Origin: Prochloron sp. SP5CPC1 | GTDB lineage: Bacteria; Cyanobacteriota; Cyanobacteriia; Cyanobacteriales; Prochloraceae | Reading direction: 5' to 3' | Assembly (NCBI GenBank): GCA_014323965.1 | Contig: JACONB010000097.1 | Coordinates: 1,957 to 14,308, forward strand | Length of the DNA: 12,352 nucleotides | In this document: positions 1-6,742 of the stretch, in pieces | Position numbering within the stretch: position 1 is the stretch's first letter | Layout: each line of letters begins with the position of its first letter | The notes under the pieces: generated by a model | Database searches by the model: none | Seen by the model: the letters and a program-made list of their open reading frames with translations, nothing else | What the model was told of the DNA's origin: nothing | Position numbers and translations under genes: made by a program

Positions 1-106
1 CAGTGGTGAAGGATTGAAATACCTAGAAAACGGTCGTGCTCAATTCTACGCTCTGATTGTTTTCGGTGCTACTTTGAGCTTTGTGCTCATCTTCAGTATT
101 ACTTGA
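1..106 (+). CDS. ndhF: NAD(P)H-quinone oxidoreductase subunit 5 (NdhF), C-terminal fragment
   Basis: Only the last 34 codons are in the window (first whole codon at 2, TGA at 104-106); the gene starts upstream. The visible residues read SGEGLKYLENGRAQFYALIV, followed by a hydrophobic run ending in FSIT. They form the last transmembrane helix of NdhF, the NuoL-like antiporter subunit of the thylakoid NDH-1 complex. The GRAQFYAL stretch before that helix resembles cyanobacterial NdhF1-type proteins (recognition from memory). The next gene, on the same strand 68 bp downstream, is ndhD; these two subunits sit side by side in the membrane arm, which supports the call. Which paralogue it is (NdhF1 or a CO2-uptake NdhF3/F4) cannot be settled from 34 residues, though no CO2-uptake cup gene lies nearby. 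Confidence 0.88.
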   Translation, partial: SGEGLKYLENGRAQFYALIVFGATLSFVLIFSIT

Positions 107-110
107 TCTC

Positions 111-159
111 GCGCAAAGGCGCAAAGGCGCAAAGGGAGGTTTTCCTTGGCGGCTTTGCG
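111..159 (+). repeat. Tandem octamer repeat (3x GCGCAAAG) with downstream inverted copy
   Basis: Three perfect head-to-tail copies of GCGCAAAG occupy 111-118, 119-126 and 127-134. An inverted copy, CTTTGCG, lies at 153-159. The last repeat (CGCAAAG, 128-134) can pair with it over 7 bp across an 18-nt loop in the ndhF-ndhD transcript. Related octamer arrays occur at 7868-7892 and 11023-11046. They belong to the short tandemly repeated repetitive sequences common in filamentous cyanobacteria. A role in processing the ndhF-ndhD transcript is possible but not shown. Confidence 0.8.
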
Positions 160-174
160 TAAAACTAAGGAAAA

Positions 175-1749
175 ATGACAGAATTACCCTGGCTCACTAT
201 TACCATTCTCTTTCCCATCGCCGCAGCTTTGTTCATTCCTTTTATCCCAGATAAAGATGGCAAAACCGTGCGGTGGTATGCCCTCATCATCGGGCTGATA
301 GACTTTGCTTTGATTGTCTATGCATTCTTAATGGGCTACGATTTGAGCAATCCAGGACTACAATTGGTAGACAGTTACTCCTGGATCCCTCAAATTAACC
401 TAAATTGGTCCGTAGGGGCAGACGGCTTATCCATGCCCCTCATTCTCCTCACAGGCTTTATCACCACCCTAGCCATCATGGCAGCTTGGCCCGTTACTTT
501 CAAGCCCAAGCTATTTTACTTCTTGATGTTGGCTATGTACGGTGGTCAAATCGCCGTCTTTGCTGTTCAGGATATGCTGTTCTTTTTCCTCGTTTGGGAA
601 TTGGAGTTGGTGCCAGTTTACATGATTTTGTCCATTTGGGGGGGCAAAAAGCGTCTCTATGCTGCCACCAAGTTTATCCTCTATACGGCAGGTAGTTCCC
701 TTTTTATCCTCATCGCTGCCCTAGCCATGGCATTTTATGGCGATACCTTCACCTTTGATATGAGGGCGATCGCCGCCAAAGAATTTCCCTTCAACCTGGA
801 AATCTTACTCTACGGCGCTTTCCTCTTTGCCTACGCCGTCAAACTGCCCATCTTCCCCTTCCACACCTGGCTCCCAGACGCTCACGGGGAAGCTACAGCC
901 CCAGCCCACATGCTCCTGGCGGGGATTCTGCTGAAAATGGGGGGTTATGCCCTGTTGCGCATGAATGCGGGCATGTTACCCAACGCTCATGCTGTCCTTG
1001 CTCCCGCCCTAGTCATTCTGGGAGTAGTTAACATTATCTACGCAGCTTTAACTTCCTTTGCTCAAAGGAACCTGAAGCGGAAAATTGCCTATTCCTCCAT
1101 TTCCCACATGGGATTTGTTTTAATTGGGCTTGCCTCCTTTACCGATATAGGGGTTAGCGGTGCCATGCTGCAAATGATATCCCATGGATTAATTGGCGCC
1201 AGTCTCTTCTTCATGGTGGGTTGTACCTACGATCGCACCCACACCCTCATGTTAGATGAAATGGGGGGTGTAGGGCAAAAGATGAAGAAGGTATTTGCCA
1301 TGTGGACCACCTGTTCCATGGCTTCCCTTGCCTTACCAGGAATGAGCGGTTTTGTAGCAGAAATAATGGTCTTTATAGGCATAGCCACCAGCGATGCCTA
1401 TAGCTCTTCCTTTAAAATCTTAGTAGTATTCCTGGCAGCGGTTGGGGTCATTCTCACCCCCATTTATCTCCTCTCCATGCTGCGGGAAATGCTCTACGGT
1501 CCAGAAAACAAACAATTGGTGAAAAAGGAAGTTCTGGTGGATGCGGAACCGCGAGAAGTATTTATTATCGCCTGTCTCCTCATCCCCATCATTGGTATTG
1601 GTTTATATCCCAAAATTGTCACCCAAATTTACGATGCTACCACCACGGAATTAACCGCCCTAATGCGTAATTCCGCACCATCTTTAACCCATAATACTGC
1701 GTTAGCCTTTAAACAGTCTCCATCAATACCCAACAAAGGATTAAACTAA
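175..1749 (+). CDS. ndhD: NAD(P)H-quinone oxidoreductase chain 4 (NdhD, NuoM-like)
   Basis: Proton-pumping antiporter-like subunit of cyanobacterial NDH-1, in the thylakoid membrane arm next to NdhF; it serves respiration and cyclic electron flow. The 524-residue product has the usual family length and is hydrophobic throughout, with about 14 transmembrane segments. The residues known to matter in E. coli NuoM are present with a constant offset of 11 after the first: Glu142 in WELELVPVY (NuoM E144), Lys223 in VKLPIFPFHTWLPDAHGEA (K234), Lys254 in LLKMGGYALLR (K265) and Glu396 in GFVAEIMVF (E407). The start ATG is preceded by AAGGA at 167-171, a rather short spacing. It lies 68 bp behind ndhF and is probably cotranscribed with it. 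Pairing with an NdhF1-like end and the absence of cup genes favour NdhD1 over the CO2-uptake paralogues NdhD3/D4; that assignment is inference. Confidence 0.96.
   Translation: MTELPWLTITILFPIAAALFIPFIPDKDGKTVRWYALIIGLIDFALIVYAFLMGYDLSNPGLQLVDSYSWIPQINLNWSVGADGLSMPLILLTGFITTLAIMAAWPVTFKPKLFYFLMLAMYGGQIAVFAVQDMLFFFLVWELELVPVYMILSIWGGKKRLYAATKFILYTAGSSLFILIAALAMAFYGDTFTFDMRAIAAKEFPFNLEILLYGAFLFAYAVKLPIFPFHTWLPDAHGEATAPAHMLLAGILLKMGGYALLRMNAGMLPNAHAVLAPALVILGVVNIIYAALTSFAQRNLKRKIAYSSISHMGFVLIGLASFTDIGVSGAMLQMISHGLIGASLFFMVGCTYDRTHTLMLDEMGGVGQKMKKVFAMWTTCSMASLALPGMSGFVAEIMVFIGIATSDAYSSSFKILVVFLAAVGVILTPIYLLSMLREMLYGPENKQLVKKEVLVDAEPREVFIIACLLIPIIGIGLYPKIVTQIYDATTTELTALMRNSAPSLTHNTALAFKQSPSIPNKGLN
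765..774. repeat. HIP1 palindrome
   Basis: GGCGATCGCC inside ndhD contains the highly iterated palindrome GCGATCGC (766-773), a cyanobacterial genome signature. Confidence 0.9.
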
Positions 1750-1750
1750 T

Positions 1751-1774
1751 GTAGGGGCCCACAGCGGTGCGCTC
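1751..1774. repeat. Degenerate hairpin of cyanobacterial repeat type
   Basis: Immediately after the ndhD stop, GGGCCCAC (1755-1762) can pair imperfectly (6 of 8 positions) with GTGCGCTC (1767-1774) around AGCG. It resembles the GTAGGGGCGCAC-type palindromes scattered through cyanobacterial genomes (recognition from memory). It could also help to end ndhD transcription, but there is no following T-run. Confidence 0.35.
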
Positions 1775-1783
1775 ATCAGAATT

Positions 1784-1863
1784 GTAGGTTGGGTTGAGGT
1801 CACGAAACCCAACAAGCCCTTGGAGATTTGTGTTGGGTTTTGCGATGGCTCTACCCAACCTAC
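1784..1863. repeat. Palindromic intergenic repeat, copy 1 (about 80 bp)
   Basis: Terminal inverted repeats GTAGGTTGGG (1784-1793) and CCCAACCTAC (1854-1863) bound an inner perfect 10-bp inverted repeat, AAACCCAACA (1805-1814) with TGTTGGGTTT (1831-1840). The element can therefore fold as a nested hairpin. Two related copies lie at 3159-3236 and 6580-6654. It has no coding capacity. It is best described as a small non-autonomous palindromic repeat (REP- or MITE-like); no target-site duplication is evident. Confidence 0.85.
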
Positions 1864-1916
1864 TATGCCCGTTTATAAAATTTTTCCCCTAAGGTGGGCG
1901 ATGCCTACTTAGTGAA

Positions 1917-3149
1917 ATGAACAAATTAAATTTACGGTTTCAATTTTTTTTATTATCCTTATCAATTATTGTCATCGCTCTATTTTTATTTTCCGCCAAT
2001 AATGCAGAAGCAAGACATACCCTGGAAACCAGCTATAGTCTAGCAAATAAGGATTGGTGCGCTCCATTAAACTTCAAAGATAATGCTCAATATTTATCCA
2101 ATCAGTTAAGCATGCTGACAGCAGAATCAGCATCTCCTCTGTTAGGGCTAACTCTTGTGGGCACATTCAAAAATATTTGTGCTCCTGATGAGTTGAGAGA
2201 CTTACTCCCTTGGTATTATCAATGGGGGTTTTTGGGCACCATGTTAGGAATACTTATCCTCGTGATGTTCAAAGACACCGGACTAACGTTTTTAGGTCCT
2301 ATTAAAAAGCCCCTAGATGCTCTTGGGGAAGTGATTAACGTCCTGGGAGGCATTGTTACTCTACCCATTGCTGTCACCTATTTTTCCGATGGTACCGCCT
2401 ATGAAATTGCTGATTTGATTGTGTCAATATCTCATGGTCTCCTACCAGTTGCTCATGCAGCAGAGAGCGTAACGTTAGCTAGTTCTTCCGCCCTATTGCT
2501 TTTACCAGGTAAAATCATAGGCATAATGATGGGTTTGCTCATATATAGTGTAGTTTGGATCCTGGGTAATACTATTGAAGTTCTTATCCTTATTTCCCCT
2601 GTTCCTTTCATTGACACTGCCTTAAAAAGCCTGCGGTCATTTCTGCTGGTGGCTTTTACATTCATTGCTTACCAATTTCCAGTCCAGGGTGCTATAATAG
2701 CATTGATAATTATCTTTATATCCTGGCGTGTTTTTGGCTGGTCATACCGTTTATTCACCTTTGGTTTTCTCTTTGGTGCTGATTTTCTTGGGTTTTGTGC
2801 TAATTTTTTCAGGGAAAAACGACAGAATACTACTATGGAGGAAAAAAATAGCATCCTTGCTTTTACTGGCGAAGGTATTGTTCGACCGAAAAACCGTTCT
2901 CTTGGACGCTTGTACAAGAATGAAAGTGGAGATTTAGAATTTATCTATTATCCCTGGTTGATATTACCGTCACGACATATTTTCCTTGATAAGGAAAATA
3001 CGATTGTAGTCAGGGGCAAAATCTTCAACGTTATTGCCAAAAGAGATTCATCAACTGAAAAGAACCAAACCTTATTCACACTTCCTCCCCGTTACCGTGG
3101 AAAGGAAGATTCTCTTGGAACATACCTAGAACTGCCAATTATAAAATAG
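1917..3149 (+). CDS. Membrane protein of unknown function with signal-like N-terminus
   Basis: I do not recognise this 410-residue protein. Residues 8-27 are a strongly hydrophobic segment followed by NNAEAR, so a signal peptide cut after Ala32 (A-E-A) is plausible. A mostly polar stretch with Cys48 and Cys88 follows (about 33-100). Then come about five or six hydrophobic segments, near 102-118, 137-155, 197-230 (perhaps two), 238-269 and 274-297. Residues 298-410 form a soluble tail containing GEGIVRPKNRSLGRL and YYPWLILPSR, which looks like a folded domain. The frame is open throughout and has long stretches of conservative-looking sequence, so it is probably a real gene. ATG 1917 is the first usable in-frame start. 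No good Shine-Dalgarno sits at the right distance; the AAGGTGGG at 1891-1898 is instead placed for a 3-codon ORF (ATG CCT ACT TAG, 1901-1912). Both flanks carry copies of the palindromic repeat, so it is probably transcribed alone. Confidence 0.75.
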   Translation: MNKLNLRFQFFLLSLSIIVIALFLFSANNAEARHTLETSYSLANKDWCAPLNFKDNAQYLSNQLSMLTAESASPLLGLTLVGTFKNICAPDELRDLLPWYYQWGFLGTMLGILILVMFKDTGLTFLGPIKKPLDALGEVINVLGGIVTLPIAVTYFSDGTAYEIADLIVSISHGLLPVAHAAESVTLASSSALLLLPGKIIGIMMGLLIYSVVWILGNTIEVLILISPVPFIDTALKSLRSFLLVAFTFIAYQFPVQGAIIALIIIFISWRVFGWSYRLFTFGFLFGADFLGFCANFFREKRQNTTMEEKNSILAFTGEGIVRPKNRSLGRLYKNESGDLEFIYYPWLILPSRHIFLDKENTIVVRGKIFNVIAKRDSSTEKNQTLFTLPPRYRGKEDSLGTYLELPIIK

Positions 3150-3158
3150 CAACTGATT

Positions 3159-3236
3159 TGTTGGGTTTCGTACCTCAACCAAACAACGCAAAACCATAAA
3201 CTATGTTGGGTTTCGCTTTCGCTCTACCCAACCTAC
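3159..3236. repeat. Palindromic intergenic repeat, copy 2 (rearranged)
   Basis: The right half, from TGTTGGGTTTCGC to CTACCCAACCTAC at 3236, matches the right half of copies 1 and 3. The left half, TTGGGTTTCGTACCTCAACC (3161-3180), is the reverse complement of the left half of copy 1 (GGTTGAGGTCACGAAACCCAA, one base longer). The copy is therefore a chimera with an inverted left module. It begins 9 bp after the stop of the upstream membrane protein gene. Confidence 0.8.
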
Positions 3237-3445
3237 GATTATTTTTGTCTGGTTACCGGATGTGATATCAGTAACCTATCCGCGTTTATCGGTTGCTTAC
3301 GCAAAGCTTGCGCAAAGCTTCGCAATCAAAAGTTACAATATATTAAGACAGGGTAATTATCTCTTCCCCTTTCCATCTATAATTGAGGATAGTCAGAGCA
3401 GATAATGCATAATGCCCTATTTTTTTTCATACTTACTTAATATCC
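3237..3445. other. Gap upstream of the sugar phosphorylase gene
   Basis: With the preceding repeat this makes a 296-bp gene-free stretch. It holds an inverted pair GGTTAC/GTAACC (3251-3256 and 3271-3276, 14-nt loop). It also holds two direct copies of CGCAAAGCTT (3300-3309 and 3311-3320) inside a partly palindromic GC-rich run, and then AT-rich DNA leading to the start at 3446. A weak sigma70-like pair, TTGAGG (3383-3388) and CATAAT (3408-3413), has 19-bp spacing; I give it little weight. No ORF or RNA gene is apparent. Confidence 0.5.
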
Positions 3446-5209
3446 ATGAACGAATACGAAACAACTTTTTTATTGCGAGTCCAGCCCTTACTGAGACAAC
3501 TTTATGACGACAAAACTGTAGAGATAGCTATCGATAATATTTTTAACCTCCTGCAAAACAACTTTTGCTCCTCCCTAGAGGAAAATATCTATAAGTGGAG
3601 CGAAGATAACGTTATTTTAATTACCTATGGGGACAGCATCAAAGGCAATGCCGATGAAAAACCCCTAGTAACACTACAGCATTTTCTCACCAAACACCTC
3701 CAAGACACCATTACTGGGGTTCACCTGCTGCCATTCTTTCCCTACTCCTCCGACGATGGCTTTGCTGTCATGGACTATCTCGCTGTGAATCCAGATTTGG
3801 GAGATTGGGAAGATATTAAAAAGATTAGCAACCAGTTTAATTTAATGGTAGATTTGGTTATCAATCACATTTCCAGCAAGAGTGAGTGGTTCAGACAATT
3901 TAAGCAAGGAATCAAACCGAGAGTGGATTATTTTATCGAAGTAGATCCATCCACAGATCTGTCGGCAGTAGTTCGTCCTCGAAGCAGTCCTTTATTAGCT
4001 AAAGTGGATACAGTAAACGGTGAGAAGCATGTATGGGCAACCTTCAGTCACGACCAAATCGACCTGGATTTTACTAACCCTGATGTGTTGCTGGAATTTA
4101 TCAAAATCATTTTCTTTTACGTCCAAATGGGTGCCAAATACATTCGCTTAGATGCGATTGGTTACCTCTGGAAAAAAATCGGCACTAGTTCCATTCATCT
4201 TCGCGAAACTCACACTATGATTAAACTGCTGCGGGAAATACTCCAGATGGTAGATTCATCAGTAGCTTTAATTACGGAAACTAACGTACCCAATCGAGAA
4301 AACCTCAGTTATTTTGGCAATCGAAATGAGGCTCATTTGATTTACAATTTTAGCCTCTCTCCTTTGATTATCAATGCCTTAATCAGAGGAGAATCTAATC
4401 ATTTAATGACCTGGATGATGAGTATGCCCCCCGCTCCCCTAGGGTGTGCTTATCTCAATTTTACTGCCTCCCATGATGGGATCGGACTTCGTCCTGCTGA
4501 AGGAATCCTGACTCCAGAAGAGTCGGCAACTTTGGTGGAGACCATGAAGCAATTCGGCGCGGAAATTAGCATGAGAACTGGGAATGATGGTCAAGAGCAT
4601 CTTTATGAAATAAATATTTCCCTTTTTGATGCTTTCAAGGGAACAATCAAGGGGGAAGATGAATGGCAAATAGAGCGGTTTCTCTGCTCCCAAATCATCG
4701 CTATGTCACTAGAGGGCATTCCCGCTTTCTACATTCACAGTTTATTAGCAACGCCTAATGACGTAGAACATGTTCGTCAAACTGGGAGGAAGCGCTCCAT
4801 TAATCGTCACCAATGGAATGAAGTAGCATTAGCACAACAGCTAAATAATCCCAATTCTAATCAATCGCTAGTCTTAAAAGAACTTTCTCGCTTAATTCGT
4901 ATCCGTCGCCGTCAGAAAGCTTTTCACCCCAATGCTACTCAATATACCCTCCATTTGGGCAACTCTCTATTTAGCTTTTGGCGACAGAGTATGAGTCGAG
5001 ATCAGAGCATTTTTTCCATTCATAACGTCACCGATCGCCCCCAGGTAGTCTGTTTATCAGAATTAAATATTTACGAGACTGATAATTGGTGCGACTTGAT
5101 GGGATCTGGGCAACTTGAGGATATCCATGGTAAATTGACTTTAAAGCCCTATCAGTCGGTATGGTTGACAAATAAATCCTGTGCTATTCTTGACAAATAT
5201 ACCAAGTAA
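3446..5209 (+). CDS. GH13_18-type sugar phosphorylase (sucrose phosphorylase-like; glucosylglycerate phosphorylase group likely)
   Basis: The 587-residue product is a retaining alpha-amylase-fold phosphorylase that should split a glucoside with phosphate to give alpha-glucose 1-phosphate. GH13 motifs appear in order: region I DLVINH (136-141); the nucleophile Asp236 in IRLDAIGYLWKK; the acid/base Glu278 in ALITETN; and the third acidic residue Asp344 in ASHDGIGLRP. HLLPFFPYSSDDGF (93-106) is typical of the sucrose phosphorylase subgroup. YEINISLFDA (387-396) and GRKRSINRHQW (447-457) resemble the branch of glucosylglycerate and sucrose-6-phosphate phosphorylases (such as YcjM) more than Bifidobacterium sucrose phosphorylase. 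That comparison is from memory, and the glucosyl acceptor cannot be fixed from sequence alone. The protein has no signal peptide, so it is cytoplasmic. ATG 3446 lacks a clear ribosome binding site. Cyanobacteria make sucrose and glucosylglycerate as compatible solutes, so a role in recycling one of these is a reasonable inference. It appears monocistronic. Confidence 0.85.
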   Translation: MNEYETTFLLRVQPLLRQLYDDKTVEIAIDNIFNLLQNNFCSSLEENIYKWSEDNVILITYGDSIKGNADEKPLVTLQHFLTKHLQDTITGVHLLPFFPYSSDDGFAVMDYLAVNPDLGDWEDIKKISNQFNLMVDLVINHISSKSEWFRQFKQGIKPRVDYFIEVDPSTDLSAVVRPRSSPLLAKVDTVNGEKHVWATFSHDQIDLDFTNPDVLLEFIKIIFFYVQMGAKYIRLDAIGYLWKKIGTSSIHLRETHTMIKLLREILQMVDSSVALITETNVPNRENLSYFGNRNEAHLIYNFSLSPLIINALIRGESNHLMTWMMSMPPAPLGCAYLNFTASHDGIGLRPAEGILTPEESATLVETMKQFGAEISMRTGNDGQEHLYEINISLFDAFKGTIKGEDEWQIERFLCSQIIAMSLEGIPAFYIHSLLATPNDVEHVRQTGRKRSINRHQWNEVALAQQLNNPNSNQSLVLKELSRLIRIRRRQKAFHPNATQYTLHLGNSLFSFWRQSMSRDQSIFSIHNVTDRPQVVCLSELNIYETDNWCDLMGSGQLEDIHGKLTLKPYQSVWLTNKSCAILDKYTK

Positions 5210-5236
5210 TGTGAGATGGGTGGATCTCCCCCGATC

Positions 5237-5388
5237 TAAGCTAATCTTTATAAGGAACGCTATAAGCTTTGCTGGATGGGGAGTTGGGGAGCTGGGGAGA
5301 TGGGGGGAAGTTCTATAAAACAATCCCCCAATCCCCCTATCTCCCTATCAATCAAGAGGTTCAGAGTTCCTTATAAGGGATAGCCTTA
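5237..5388. repeat. Degenerate long palindrome, MITE-like (about 150 bp)
   Basis: The gap between the phosphorylase and VWA genes is one large imperfect palindrome. A perfect 11-bp arm, TTATAAGGAAC (5248-5258), pairs with GTTCCTTATAA (5366-5376). The flanks outside it (TAAGCTAATC against GGGATAGCCTTA) pair with mismatches. The next 25 bp inside pair at roughly 60 percent. Towards the centre, the G-rich run of GGGGAGTT/GGGGAGCT/GGGGAGAT units (5278-5307) faces the C-rich run of CCCCCAAT/CCCCCTAT/CTCCCTAT units (5324-5349). There is no ORF. The size and structure suggest a decayed non-autonomous element. Confidence 0.65.
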
Positions 5389-5410
5389 ATAAGGGGGGAT
5401 TCAATATAGC

Positions 5411-5415
5411 GAGGA
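5411..5415 (+). promoter_or_regulatory. Ribosome binding site of the VWA gene
   Basis: GAGGA lies 6 nt before ATG 5422 and fixes the start of the VWA reading frame. Confidence 0.6.
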
Positions 5416-5421
5416 TATTTT

Positions 5422-6571
5422 ATGAAAGTAAATTTGCAGGCAGTTTTGAGCGATTCCCATGTTGACGTAAATAAAAAGAGTAACCAGCGTCAACTTGCTA
5501 TTTCCATCGCTGCCCTGGGGGATTTAAAAGAGCGCAATTTACCTTTGAATCTTTGTTTAGTACTGGATCGCAGCGGTTCCATGCAAGGACAACCTATAGA
5601 AAGGGTAAAAGAGGCTGCCATTAGCTTAGTCAAAAAATTACAACCGAGGGATCGCCTGTCCATCATCTCTTTTAATCATCAAGCCAAGGTATTAGTACCC
5701 AACGCAATGGTAGGAGAAATGGATGACGTTAAAAATCAGCTTCGCCAACTGAAAGCTGATGGGGGAACAGCCATTGATGAAGGGATGAAACTGGGTTTAG
5801 ATACTGGCAGAGTCAGCCTCTTCTCATAACGTTACCTTGAACACCTTAGGATTTGGCAGTCATTGGAACCAAGACCTGTTAGAAAAAATTGCCGATGCTG
5901 CTAGGGGTACTCTAGCTTACATCGAACGCCCCGAACAGGCAGTGGAAAAGTTCGGCCAGCTGTTTAGTCGCATTCAGTCCGTAAGTTTAACCAATGCCTA
6001 TCTTTTAATGGAGTTAATGCCCCAAGTGCGATTAGCCGAACTGAAACCAGTAGCACAAGTAGCCCCAGATACCATTGAACTGCCAGTACAGCAAGAAGGG
6101 GCACGTTATATCTTCCGCTTAGGAGACTTAATGGGCAATGTTTCCCGAGTCATATTGGCTAATCTCTATTTGGCGAACCTCTCTTTAGGAATGAATACCA
6201 TTGCCAAGGTGCAGGTGCGCTATGACGACCCTGAAACCGGGGCAGAAAAGTTACTTTCCTCAACAATACCTGTGGAAATCCAGGTACAACAGGCATATCA
6301 ACCTCAACTGGATCCAACAGTACAGAAACATATCCTGGCTTTGGCTAAATATCGTCAAACTCAGATTGCCGAGACAAAATTGCAACAAGGCGATCGCTCT
6401 GGTGCTGCCACCATGCTCCAAACTGCTGCCAACACTGCCCTCCAACTGGGAGATAAATCCGGGGCGACGGTGTTGCAAACCAGCGCTACTCGCTTGCAAT
6501 CTGGCTCCGAACTTTCCCCAGCAGAGCAGAAAAAAACCCGCATTGTGTCTAAGACTATCCTACAAGAATAA
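5422..6571 (+). pseudogene. VWA-domain protein gene disrupted by an out-of-frame internal deletion
   Basis: Two reading frames together encode one cytoplasmic von Willebrand factor A protein of the kind frequent in cyanobacteria. Frame 1 (5422-5829) gives residues 1-127 of the normal protein: the metal-site motif DRSGSM (Asp49, Ser51, Ser53), Thr116 in DGGTAIDEGMKLG, then eight out-of-frame residues and TAA. The correct continuation, LAESASSHNVTLNTLGFGSHW, is in frame 2 from about 5804 and runs to TAA at 6571, ending KKTRIVSKTILQE. Frame 2 has its own stop (TAG 5798-5800) just before this point, so the joint lies near 5800-5806. The stretch normally found there, about 33 residues from my memory of the family, includes the strand ending in a TDGE-like motif that carries the last metal-binding Asp. 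The loss therefore removes both frame and function. The downstream piece has a possible TTG start at 5837 but no VWA metal site. A sequencing or assembly error is less likely, since residues are missing as well as the frame shifted. Confidence 0.85.
6390..6397. repeat. HIP1 palindrome
   Basis: Exact GCGATCGC inside the 3' part of the broken VWA gene. Confidence 0.9.
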
Positions 6572-6579
6572 ATTCGACT

Positions 6580-6654
6580 GTAGGTTGGGAAGAGGTGCCG
6601 AAACCCAACAGCGCAAACCTATGTTGGGTAACGCTTGCGCTCTACCCAACCTAC
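6580..6654. repeat. Palindromic intergenic repeat, copy 3 (75 bp)
   Basis: Same orientation and layout as copy 1: GTAGGTTGGG (6580-6589) and CCCAACCTAC (6645-6654) at the ends. An inner pair, AAACCCAACA (6601-6610) with TGTTGGGTAA (6622-6631), has 8 of 10 positions paired. The middle differs from copy 1 in sequence and length, so selection or origin appears to preserve the paired arms. It starts 8 bp after the VWA stop codon. Confidence 0.85.
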
Positions 6655-6722
6655 GGCTCATGGTAATTATCCGAATTTGATATAAGCAACAGTGTCGAAC
6701 CTTTGTTTATTTTTTTGGTTTC

Positions 6723-6742
6723 ATATCAAAAAAACTTGATAT
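6723..6742. promoter_or_regulatory. Candidate ArsR-type operator
   Basis: Perfect inverted repeat ATATCAA (6723-6729), 6-nt spacer, TTGATAT (6736-6742). It overlaps the -10 box of the dehydrogenase-arsJ promoter, where a bound repressor would block RNA polymerase. A third half site, TTGATAT, lies upstream at 6677-6683. AT-rich palindromes of this form are typical of ArsR/SmtB-family repressors of arsenic genes (family knowledge). No arsR gene is in the window, so the link is inference. Confidence 0.55.

Noticed and set aside
111..134. Short tandem repeats as a CRISPR fragment
   Set aside because: The units are 8 bp with no spacers. This also holds for the other arrays, and no cas gene is present.
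405..695. A 96-codon open frame inside ndhD
   Set aside because: It is a shadow frame of conserved ndhD sequence with no domain features of its own.
1784..1863. The palindromic repeat as a rho-independent terminator of ndhD
   Set aside because: The hairpin has no following T-run, and the same element occurs elsewhere as a dispersed repeat. An effect on transcription end is possible but not supported by sequence.
3383..3413. TTGAGG and CATAAT as the promoter of the sugar phosphorylase gene
   Set aside because: Both hexamers deviate from consensus and the spacing is 19 bp. In an AT-rich gap this is close to chance.
5837..6571. The downstream VWA piece as an independent gene starting at TTG 5837
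   Set aside because: The sequence just before the TTG continues the family consensus in the same frame (LAESASSHNVT), and no ribosome binding site or promoter is seen. A remnant of one gene is simpler.
6201..6680. A 159-codon open frame on the + strand over the end of the VWA gene
   Set aside because: It lies in another frame of the VWA 3' part, whose own frame encodes recognisable family sequence to its natural end. The open frame has a basic, cysteine-rich, low-plausibility composition and continues into the palindromic repeat.
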